Shown piece by piece: positions 19,901 to 30,900 of a DNA stretch of 64,000 nucleotides. Numbering within the stretch: position 1 is the first letter of the stretch; each line of letters begins with the position of its first letter. The position numbers and the translations under genes are program-made. Source of the stretch: Chlamydomonas sphaeroides (taxonomy: Eukaryota; Chlorophyta; Chlorophyceae; Chlamydomonadales; Chlamydomonadaceae); the NCBI GenBank assembly GCA_001662425.1, contig BDDC01000008.1, positions 62,001 through 126,000 of the forward strand, written 5' to 3'. The notes under the pieces are model-generated. The model searched no databases, was not told the DNA's origin, and saw nothing but the letters and a program-made list of their open reading frames with translations.

Positions 19901-22704
19901 TTAGTTGGTGTTCATGTACGTGCTGGCGTCGATCTTCTCCGGCAGCGGCTTAATGTCGACGTCGAAGCGGTCCTGCACGGCGTTGAGCACCGCCGAGTCC
20001 TCCTGCGACGACACAAAGGTGATGGCCAGGCCCTTGGTGCCGAAGCGGCCGGCGCGGCCCACCTGCACGGCAGCGACACCGAGGGGCAAGGGGTCAGCCA
20101 GCGCACGAGCAACACGATCTGCTGGGAAGCAGAACAGCAAACGTGGCAAAACGATGGAGCCTTACTAGGCATACCGCCAGGCCCCCGCAAGCGCTCAGGA
20201 GCAGCTTAAGCTCCGAAAGACTCACCCTGTGCAGGTAGGTGTCGGCGCCGTTGCCGTGCTTGGACTCGCCCTTGGCCTTGTCGTCCGACTCGGGCATGTC
20301 GTAGTTGATGACGATGTTGACACGCTCGATGTCAATACCGCGGCCCACCAGGTCGGTGGCCACCAGAATGCGGTGCTTGCCCTCCTTGAAGTTCTTGTAC
20401 ACCTGTAGAGGAAGACAAAAACGAATGGGCGGGGGCTCATGTTATGCATGCTACTACCGGGCTCGACGATTGGGGTTTGGGGATATCGACAGGACAGACG
20501 CCGCGGGACGGCGGCGGCGCGCACCTTGATGCGCTCCTCCTGATCCATGCCGCCGTAAATGCACACGCTGGGGAAGTTGCACTCGTTCAGCAGCTGGTTG
20601 AGCATCTTGGCGCGCGCCACGCTCTTGACGAAGATCACAACCTGCGCGGTGCACGCGGTGAAGCGAAGGGGACGAGACGGACGTTAGCGAGATTGGCAAC
20701 CCACGGGAAACCCTCCTGATCACTTCTTCTTTACAAGCCGTTCAAGCCTGTGCAGCCACCCGTTTCGTGCCTGAAGGGTCAGCCTACCTGGTTGAAGTCC
20801 AGGGCGTCCAGCAGGTCGTTGAGCTTGCGGTTCTTCTCCTCCTCGTGCAGCATCACGTAGTGCTGCACCAGCCCGTGGAGCGTGAGCTTGGACTCGTCGT
20901 CCACGTACACCTCTTGCGGCTGCGGGCAAAGAAAAGAGAAGAGGCACGTGAGGGGACGAGGCGCTTGCTGGCAGGCTGCTGCAGGGCGGGTGGCTGCTGT
21001 GATGCTCGCTCTAAGGTCAGCGGTATCAAGCGGAAGGAAGGGGTGGCGAATCTGTCGTCAATAGCGCGATGGGGGCTCCACCTGCCCAGCTTCATCGGCC
21101 CACGCACGCACGACGGCGCGGCGCTGCACTCCACACAAGGGGTCGCCAAAGCGCCGCCGTGCCCTCCTCGCCATGGCGGATGCATACGGGCCGGTCGAGG
21201 GCGGAGCGAGAGATGCTCCTCGCACGCGCGCGCCCGGGCCAACCTGGCCCAGAGCCCCATCGCAGCGTGCGGTAACCTCGCCCCGCGCCGAGCTGCCCCG
21301 CGCCAAGCATCAGGCGCGCCAACGCCTCCACCAAGCCGCCCAAGGGCCGGCCATCCTCGCATGCGACAGACAGCGCTCGCAAGCGTCCAGTGAGTGATCA
21401 GGCAGCGGTGGAGGTCCGTCCATCCGGCTGCCGGAGCTCAAGAGGCCAGGAGGCTGGTGGCTCTGCCGCAGGTGCTGTAGGAAGGCGCGACCCTTGGGCA
21501 GCGGCCCCATCGAGACTGGTAACTTCCGCGGAACCAGGTATGCCGCTGCTGCCGCAAACGTACGTTGGTCATGAACTTCTTGCACACGGCGCGCATCTCC
21601 TGGTTCAGGGTGGCGGAGAACATCATGACTTGCTTCTCGTGCGGCGTCAGCTTAAAGATCTCCTGGCAGTCGGCGCGCATGTCTGCACGAAGGGGGCGGG
21701 GTGAGACACGGAAAGGGTTACGTGGTGAGGACCTGAGGCACGGGGCCGCAAGCGCGGGGCCACCCGGGCATAGCCCTCGAAAGCCCGGTGCATTGGCTTA
21801 CCCAGCTTCTCCAGCATCTTGTCGCACTCATCGAGAACGAAGAAGCGGACGTGCTTCAGCGGCAGCGCGCCCTCCTTGGCGAGCTGAGAGGAAAAGCAGG
21901 GAGAAGGGCGGGAGCCGTGTCCTTCACATACAGGTTTCGTGAGCAAGGGCACACCCGCTCCGCCGCGCCTGCAGCACCCCACAACACACAATCCGTCCAA
22001 CGCACACACCTGCTTGATGCGGCCTGGCGTGCCGACGACGATGCTCGGGATCGCCTTCTTCAGCGCCTCCTTGTTTTGCGTCACCGGAATGCCGCCGTAG
22101 AAGTTGCCGATCGTGACGCCCTTCATGCGCGCGCTGAAGCGCGTGAACTCGTGGCAAATCTACACGGCGAGTGGCATAAGTTAGGTCGCGGAGCTAGCTG
22201 ACGCTCCGCTGTGGACTGCAGTATATACCTGGAACGCAAGCTCGCGGGTGTGGCACAGGACGATGGCGTGGCACTCGCTGGGCTTGGAGTCCAGCTGCTG
22301 CAGGATGGAGAGCACGAAGACCGCAGTCTTGCCCATACCAGACTTCGCCTGGCAGAGCACGTCGTTGCCCAGAATAGCGTGCGGGATGCACTCATGTTGC
22401 ACTGCGCGCGAAGGCCGAGGAGCGCTGGTCAAGCGCCTGGCGATCTGGACGCCGGCCAAGCCTCTGGTGCCGCCGCATGACAGAGCTGCCGCCAGTTAGG
22501 GAGCTGACCTTCGGAGGGGTGCTCGAAGCCGCAGTCGGCGATGGCCTGCAGCAGCTCCGGCTTAAGCATGAGCTCCTTGAAGCCGGTGGCGTGGATGCCC
22601 ACATAGCCCTTCTTCTCCTGGCCAGCCTTGCCAACGGCCTCGGCCTCAGCGACATCGTCCTCCTCGTAATCGAGCAGCTCCTCCTCGTTGGCGGGGTCAG
22701 CCAT
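19901..22704 (-). CDS. UAP56: DECD-box RNA helicase UAP56/SUB2
   Basis: Nuclear ATP-dependent RNA helicase of spliceosome assembly and TREX-coupled mRNA export, about 435 aa (human protein 428). Exons: 22704-22509, 22401-22229, 22159-22010, 21883-21802, 21682-21564, 20919-20788, 20641-20525, 20402-20226, 20062-19901. The N-terminus has the family's [11 protein letters not shown] motif, then [20 protein letters not shown] and the Q-motif region GFEHPSEVQ. Motifs follow in order: AKSGMGKT (near residue 90), [15 protein letters not shown] (about 190-198; DECD rather than DEAD defines the subfamily), [24 protein letters not shown] and HRVGRAGR. The C-terminus is DASTYMNTN. An unusual 13-residue hydrophilic insertion, [13 protein letters not shown], sits between DMPES and ADTYLHR. 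All catalytic motifs are intact. Start chosen because the family N-terminus begins there. Confidence 0.97.
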
Positions 22705-24971
22705 CTTGGCGGGGTGGCTGTTCGTGACGAGTAAGAGGTGGTTGTTTCGCCTGGCGCGTCGGTGTTTGGTGCGCAAGCAGGCTAGAGTAGGCGTTCAGGA
22801 GTTGCGCGAGCCCGCGCTTCTGCGCTCGCGCGTACGACCGGGATGGGAAGTAACCCCCGAACCAAACCAAAGCCTAGTGCAACACTTGAACGGTTAAGCA
22901 GCACGTCGACTATCAATGTGCGCGTCAGGACCAGTGTGAGCTCCACGGTCCGGGATGCGCCCTGCGCTCTGGCCCCGCTGCGGCGCGTCGGTGCTGCGGC
23001 CTGCCGACACGCATAGATGGAGACAGCATTGAGGGACCAAGTGCCCGCTCCTTCAAGTGGTTCCAGGCCACGGGCAGCGTCTCGCCGAGCATGTCTTCCC
23101 CCTGGGCCCCTGCTCATGCCTATGGGCCCCGTCACCGGGGTGTTCTGGCAGCAGATATGGCTTGCCGTTTCAGGGGGCTTGTCGGGATGAGGGCTTGACC
23201 GTGGCACGCGCGTACACGCCATCGACGTCACCGTTGACACCAAGGCTCCGTATCGCGCTTACCATCGCATGCCAAGAGCTGGCCATACCGTGTGCCTAAC
23301 GTGCATTCGCTAAGGTTTGGCGGCCCCCACTGTTTTGAGCTGGCTCTCCGCTGCCTAACACGTGGCCACCCCTGCTGCGGCTGCGGAACATGCCTTCGGG
23401 GGCGGGCCACCACGGCCGCGGCGGCAATCAAGGCGGAGGGATGGGAAGCCCGCCAGAGAATCGGAGGAAGAACGGGGAAAGCCTGCGCACCATTGCCACG
23501 GTTGCTCTGGCAACGACAAGTGCATGGGTGGCCGCGTCCACAGCTGCAGGGGAAGGGAAAGTGCGTTGGCACTGTGCAGGCGTTGGCGGACATGCCTGTC
23601 TCCAAGCTGAAGAAGTTTTGCGCGGGTTGTGTTGAGGGGCCGCGCATCCAAAGCTGAGCAACCGCAGGGCCGGGGTCAGCAGGGCCGGGCCGGCAGGGCG
23701 CCGGGATGAGGGCTCATTAGGCAAGGCAGCACGTGAGAGGGACGAGCAGCGGCCGGCAGGAGGACGGGGACCCCGCCAGAAAGGACTTCGCCTGCAGCAG
23801 GGGCCCCTCCTGGCCTGCAGTCGGTGAGCCGTCAAAGCACACGCCCTATGGCGTCCCCGGCGCCCATGATACGGCCATACCATCCCCATACCATACCATG
23901 GGGGCCCCCGCCATGATATTGTGCCAGCCGGGGCATTGCCTACCGTCTTACATCCCTATACCCCACATTATGTGGCTTCCAATGTGCCCTCCCGAACCGC
24001 CCGCGACTTGTTGGATTGAATGCACGCCAAGCCATGCCTGCACACAGTTGTTCACGCATCCGCTCCTTATGCCGCACACCCTGTCAAACCGGAAACCCGC
24101 CGGCCTGACTGCATGAACTGAGCTCATCAACATCACTACTCTCGTCCTTGACAGCACCACTTCGCCGTTAAAGGCCGCCCGCTGCCGCCGCTGTAGCCTC
24201 TACCTGCCTGCCGCTCGCATGACGCCGTCACTGCAACCAGGGTCCAGTCGCACGCTGCCGTGCAACGAACTGCCGGGCGCTACTGCACCCTGCCGCCGCG
24301 CCACACAGCTACTTCTTATCACGGATCCACAGTACGCTAGCTGCAACATGCCTGCCTGTAGGCACATCGCTCGTGACGACCAGCCGCGGCGGCGGGCCTC
24401 GCGCTGCCATGCGTGCGATTGCGGGCCGCATAGCTGAGGCCGCCGCGGCCACCGGCTACCGGCCCCGCTGTACGCGTCCCATTATGCTGAGTTGCCAGCA
24501 CCCACACAACCCGCTAGGCCTCTGCTCGCCGTGACAGCCTTCTGCTCACCCATGCCTTGATCCGCGGTTCGCTAGCTGCAACATGCCTACACACCGTGAT
24601 AGATGTTTGCAGCCACCCACAGTCCCACACACCCGCTCTAAGGCAGGGCCCCGCCGGCTTGTCGTGACTGACGCCGCACTCGTGGCTAAGCGTCCTGCGG
24701 TCTTCTGCCGAGCTGCCAGCACCCACAAACCCAGCTAGCTAGACCGCTGCTCGCCTAAGCTAAGCTAACTCGCCGCGCCCAACCGGCTTCTACCTACCAT
24801 TCACGCCGGCTGCCTGCCCACTGGGGCGCGCCGGAGCCGAGTGTTCGCACGCGCCTCGTACCTATCCTGTGCTAGTAATACCAAGCGACACGAAGCATAA
24901 CCTTAGCTACCAGTACAACAGCTGGTGACCAGGCCGCAACGAACCAGCCCAGCCGGAAGGCGCAGGCCGCA
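22705..24971. other. 2.3-kb intergenic region with diverged repeats
   Basis: Contains the UAP56 promoter and the 3' UTR of the subtilase gene. Short open frames have no recognisable motif or splice structure. A diverged tandem duplication occupies 24323-24755. A TGTAA on the minus strand at 23952-23948 is a possible but distant poly(A) signal. Confidence 0.45.
24323..24755. repeat. diverged direct repeat, two units of about 0.2 kb
   Basis: Unit A (24323-24530) and unit B (24558-24755) share GCTAGCTGCAACATGCCT near the start. Both also have GAGTTGCCAGCACCCA or GAGCTGCCAGCACCCA near the end, followed by CTGCTCGCC. The middles are poorly conserved. No coding capacity seen. Confidence 0.65.
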
Positions 24972-27900
24972 TCAGCTGCTGCATCCCTCACCCCCAGCTG
25001 CCGCGGGGTACCACCGCTCCCCTACCACGCTAGCCTCCGCCCCCGCTCTCCCTCCTCCCTCCAGCCACGCCTCAAAGACCGCCGCGTGGTCGGCCCGACC
25101 CGACCGCGCCACCAGCCGCGTGGGCACCATTCCACCACCCGCCGGCAGCGCCAGCAGCACGCTGGTCTCCCGCACCGCCACCGCCGGGAACTCCACCGCA
25201 TTGCGCACCGTCACGTCCCCCATGGTGATTGCCGTGGCTTGATCTGTCACGTCGCGAGCCCGAAGCACCCACATCACCACCCCGCCACCTCCGCCTCCGC
25301 CCCCTCCTGCTCCATCCCTGGCCGGCGCCGCAACGAAGCCGCTCGCGACCACGTACCGCGGCCGCACGGCGCCGGCGCGGTTGGTGGGTACGGGGCCCGA
25401 CAGCGCGCCCGGCACGTCCGGCCGCTGGCGGCGGGCGCAGTCCGCGAGCACGGTGGCGTTGTGCCAGCCAATGCTGTTGAACACAAGGCCCGACAAGTAG
25501 GCTGAGGACCCGCCGGCCTCGTAAAAGGCCTGCGCGCTAAAGTTGTAGACGGCGGCTAGCAGGCCCGGGGACGGCGCTACCTGACCGAGCGCGTACGCGC
25601 TGTCGCCCAGGGCCCGCGGCGCGTAGCCGGTGGCGGAGGTGGCGGCGGCGGCGGCGGTGGGAGTGGCGGTGGTGGGGGACGACGACTGCGCGAGGCGCCG
25701 GCGGTGCTGTTGCTGCCGGGCGCCGGGGGTGGCTGTGCCGGGCTGCAAGGTGGGTTGCCATTGCTGTAGCGCTTGGCGGCGGCCGCCGCTGTCTGCAAGG
25801 GCGCCGCTCGGCGCTGGAGCAGGGGGTGCTGGCAGCTGCCGCGGCGGCGGACGGGCGGACGTTGGCTCCGGCATCGGCTGCATTGGCGGCATCGGCGATG
25901 GCGGCGACGACGGCACCGCTGGACGGCTCGGGCTCGGTGGCGGCCGTGGCCGCGGCGGCGGTGAGGCCGGCGATGGCACCGCCGGGGGCGGCGACGGCGG
26001 GCCGTCGGGCTGCTCCGGCGGCGTGTCGGCGCCAGCCATCGCTGCCGCCTCTCCCGGCGCGACCACGGGTATGGGCAGCAGCGTGCTCTTCATGTCCATA
26101 ATCAGCGCATCGAGGCCGTCCAGGAGCTGAACTAGGGCGGTGCTGGGCAGTCGGCGCCACTCCACGGCAAGCAGCTGGCGGGGCAGAGTGGGTGGGTGTG
26201 GATGGTGGGGTTGGGGTTGGGGTTGGGGTTGGGGTTGGGGTTGGGGTTGGGGTTGGGGTTGGGGTTGGGGNNNNNNNNNNNNNNNNNNNNNNNNNNNNNN
26301 NNNNNNNNNNNNNNNNNNNNNNNNNNNNNNNNNNNNNNNNNNNNNNNNNNNNNNNNNNNNNNNNNNNNNNNNNNNNNNNNNNNNNNNNNNNNNNNNNNNN
26401 NNNNNNNNNNNNNNNNNNNNNNNNNNNNNNNNNNNNNNNNNNNNNNNNNNNNNNNNNNNNNNNNNNNNNNNNNNNNNNNNNNNNNNNNNNNNNNNNNNNN
26501 NNNNNNNNNNNNNNNNNNNNNNNNNNNNNNNNNNNNNNNNNNNNNNNNNNNNNNNNNNNNNNNNNNNNNNNNNNNNNNNNNNNNNNNNNNNNNNNNNNNN
26601 NNNNNNNNNNNNNNNNNNNNNNNNNNNNNNNNNNNNNNNNNNNNNNNNNNNNNNNNNNNNNNNNNNNNNNNNNNNNNNNNAATGGAATTGGGGTTGCTTG
26701 GCCGTGACGGCGAGCGCCGTGGGGGCGCCGTGACAAGGCGCCAAGAGATTCTGTGGATTGGCCGCGCGGCAGCGTGGTGGCAGTGATCGCACGCATGTCG
26801 TAAGGAACATCACACATCATTGCAGAGGCATTGCCCACAACCGCACCTGGAGGGTTCCGGCCGGCAGCACGGTGACGTTGGGGGCGCGGGAGGCGCGGTT
26901 GTAGGCAGCATCGCGCTCCGAGGGGTCGCTGTGGTACACCTGCAGGCGGTGGCAGGAAGGCCCCAGACCCACGGGGTTGGGCTCCACGCAAGGCACTGAG
27001 GCGTGCGCCACGCCAGCCGGGCCGGGCCGTGCTGGCGGGCAGCCCTACCTCCGCGCTCGCCACGCGGCTCGCACCAGCGACCCCGCCCTGCCGCCCCTGC
27101 AGCCCACCCGCTGTGCGCCTAGGTGCACGACCGTGTCGGCCGACATGGGCCGGGCCTGCAGCACGCCGCTCCTGGGGGGCCATCCAGCAGAGAGGATCAA
27201 AGACCACAAAACACTCGGCAGAGCAGAACAGAGCAGGCCGCGAGGTGGGCCCTTGCTCGCGCTGCGGCCGTTGGTTGCCCCGAGGAGAGGGGGCGCAGGC
27301 CGCCCGTACCCCAGCGGACCCTGCTCCCCCGGCCCCGCCCCCCGCGCCCACCTGCTGCCCCTGGCGACGTACGTCCAGCAGCGCATGTGCACGCACTGCA
27401 GCAGCGTGCCGGACGCCCCCGATCCTCGCGGCCAGGCGCTCATGACCGTCTGGTGGACGGGGCGGAGGGGACGGCGGGCGGCAGGGCTATCAAACGCAGG
27501 CGCTGACGCTGGAGCGAGAGGTTAGGCAGGCAGGCGGGCGGGCGGGCGGGGACGCAGCGGTGCTGACACGGGGCCGGAGCCCCGATACGGTCTCCGGACG
27601 GCCGCGGGAATTATGAAAGTGGAGCGGAAGCTGAGGTCTTCATTCCTGAGGAAGGCCGCCCTGAGGTTACTACCGTATTCCGGGGCCGAGCCATTCAGTC
27701 CAGCCGGCGGAGGGCTCTCATCAGCCTACCTCGAGCGAGAAGGCGGCGGCGGCGGTGCAGTTGGGCGAGGCCGCCTCGTCCGCGGAGCAGCCCGAGGCAC
27801 GGAAGGTGGCGTAGGCGGAGGAGGCGTTGAGCGGCTGCGCGCAGTGCGGATAGATGGGAGGACGGAGGGAGGGCATCAGACCACACCCACCGGGCGGTGA

Positions 27901-30900
27901 GGCACGGCCACTGAAGTGTGTCGGGAGTGGGCGGCCGTGGCACAGCATGCCGTAAGCCCCACGACGGGCAGCGGGCGATGCAACTGGCAATCGGCATCTG
28001 GCACAGGCCGAAAGACCCTTCAAAGGTAGCCCACACCCCCGGGACGCAGTCCAGGGGGCGGCCTGGCCCCTCAGCCCGTGATATGGGCACACCGCGGTCC
28101 CAAGGCCCGCCGGCAACACGCCATCCCGGGAGCTCCAGCCCAAAGCCGCGCCGAGGTCGACACCACCGCACCTTCTGCGTGTGCGCCAGCGCCGCTGGCA
28201 GCCGAAACTTGAGCAGCGGCGGTTCCGTAAAGGGGTAGGGCTTGTCGCTGGGGTAGCAGGTCTCGGGCCACACGTCACATTGCAGGCCCGGCACATAGGC
28301 TGCGGAGTAGGGCAGGGCGGGGTTGGGGCGGGGCGGTGTGTTGGGGCGATGCTGCCGGCAAGTCGCAGCCACCCAGAATGCGCATGTGTAACAATGTCGC
28401 GCGGGCAACGCTTCGGCAAAGCCTTGGCTTCATTGCCTCGAAGCCTGCCATGCATTTTTGGCCGTGCGAGCGAGGTAAACAGCAGCCAGTGGGCGCATGA
28501 GCCTGTTCCCACTGTCACAGGCACAGCCGGCCATCCCATCCCCGCCGCGCACGGACCTGCGACTCCGCTGGCGGGCCGCCACAACGTATTGCCCATGACG
28601 TGGCTGGACACGCTGACGGCCGCGGCAGGGCCCTGCGGTCCGCCGCCCGCTGCCGTGGCGCAGGGCAGCCAGGCCAGGCGCAGCAGCGCGGAGGCCGTGT
28701 CGTGCAGCGCAAAGCGCAGCGTGAGGTCAGACAGCAGCTGGGGCTGGCGGGCGGTGGCGGCGGTGGCGGTGGCGGGGGAGAGGGTCACGCAGCCCGACAT
28801 GCGGGTGGTGGTGGCGGGGGTGGGGGGCGATGCGGGGAGTGACGACGAAGGGGCTACGGCTGCTGCCGCGGCGGTGGTGGTGTCGTAGATGTCGAGCACG
28901 CGCAGGCCCCCCAGGTGCAGCGAGCACACGCTGCAGGTCACCTGCGGTGGGGTTTGGGGTGGTGGGTGCGTGGCGCGGTTGGAACAGCGCGCGTTGGTTG
29001 CTCAGCATTGCCGTCGACGTCAACCTCTCATGATGTTCGCTACTCCGCACTGCCGTGTGCGGGCTCGCTATCCCTCACTTCCCACAAAGCGGCCTGCGCC
29101 CTGCGGCCTCCATCCCACGAGTCGCGGCCACCCCTGCACCCTAGCCCCACGCCTCACCACAAAGCGTACGGGTGCTTCCGGGGCCCTCAGCCTGGCGTAC
29201 GCCAACCCCACCACGGACCGCGGCACCTCGGCGCCGGCGCCAGGGCCAAAGAGCGATGGCGGGAAGAACGCATCGCGCAGGGCCCCGGGCGCTGTGAAGG
29301 ACATGTCGGGCACCACTGAGCTGTTGCGGGATGAGGGCGAGGGGCGAGGGGCGAAGGAATGAGGCTGCGTGCTTATGTTTTGTGGCATGGCCAGGTGGAC
29401 ATGCGCAAACGCACGGTGATTGTAGGGCGACCCAGATCCAGGCAGCCGCCGCATCTCAGACAGTCGCATCGATCTGGTCTATTGCTGCAAATCGTCGTCT
29501 TCATCGACAGCAGCACCATCACAAGATACGAAGCCCAGCTCCATGTGACGCGCGGTCGTGGATGGATGGATGACGTCATCAGTACCGCTTTGTGCATTCC
29601 ATCATGGCATCCAGGGTACATACCCACATGCACCCACAGCCCCTCCCTCCTCCCCACACCTGTAGTTGTAGGGCTGGTCCAGCTCCAGCCCCGGCTCCGG
29701 CCCAGGCAGCACCGAGCCGGGGCCCAGCGGCCCGCCAGGGCGCCGCGTCAGCACCTGCGCTCCGCATGTCACAGAAGACAGGCGGCCCAGACGGCGTGGG
29801 GGCCAAGGGCGGGAGCTCCGCTGCTGGGCATGGACCGGTTCGTATGCCGACATGTTCAGGGGGGAGTACATTGATGCTACGAGACATGACGAGCTGCGTA
29901 CCTGGAAGGCGCCGCTGAGGGCGATGTCGGGAGCGTAGTAGGTGTTTCGGGGCGGCGCGCTGGAGGCCACGAAGAACAGCGGCGGTCGCGAGGAGGGCGG
30001 CGAGGAGGCGGCCGCTGGAGATGGCGGCGGCGGCGGCGAGGCGCTCTTGGCCCCTGGCGGCGGGGCGAGGTCGATGGCGATGGGCGCGGTGGGGTTGCGG
30101 TAGCGCAGCTCAAAGGCGTACCAGCCTGCAGGGAGGTGGCGTGGGGTTGGGGTTTCGGAGGACAGGGAGTCGAGCGAACGGCGCAGGGTGCCCTCACGCC
30201 TAGGACAGGGACCGGGTGCCGGGGAGCTGCATCACAGGCTGCGGCACAGCGCCGGAGCAGGGCCGGGGCAGGGTATCAGCCGCACCTCCGTCCGAGCGCA
30301 GCAGGTGTGTGGCCGACAGGTTGGCGATGGGCCTCTGCCCCAGGTACAGCCGCACGTCGCCCGGGTCGGCGCGCGTGGTAACCTGCGGACCGAGGGGGCG
30401 GGGAGCGGCTGCAGGTCGCGGCAGGGCTGCCCCCGGTGGAGCGGCTCTTGACCCCGGGGGCCCCAACCGCAGCACAGCGGCGCGCACAGCCACCCGCAGG
30501 CGGGCTCGATGTACGCACCGCCACCCGGCCCTGCGCCTCACCCGTAGCGTGTACAGCCCCGGCTGCCGCAGGTCCATCACCGCCCGCGCCACCAGCGTGC
30601 TGCCAGGGCCGGCCTTGTAGGCGTCCCACCGCGGCGACCCCGCCTGTGGCGGCGGCAGCAGCGGGAGCAAGGGAGCGGGCGTCAGCAGCCGGCGTCGCTG
30701 GAGCACGGCTGCGGTGCAGGGACATCGCACGAGCTGCTGGCACGGCCAGTGGCAGGAGGGAAGTCCCCGCCATACATGAGCAGCCGCAATCTGCGAGAGC
30801 CTTGCCCCGCCCAGGCCCTCGCGCCTCGCTCGCTCACCCGGGTGGAGGCGGTGAGCAGCGGCAGCGCCGCCCACTCGCCCTGCGGCCGGTCCAGCCCCGG

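Noticed and set aside
26207..26270. (GGGGTT)n as a chromosome end
   Set aside because: Subtilase exons continue in phase on both sides of the gap and the unit is not the volvocalean telomere repeat, so it is interstitial.
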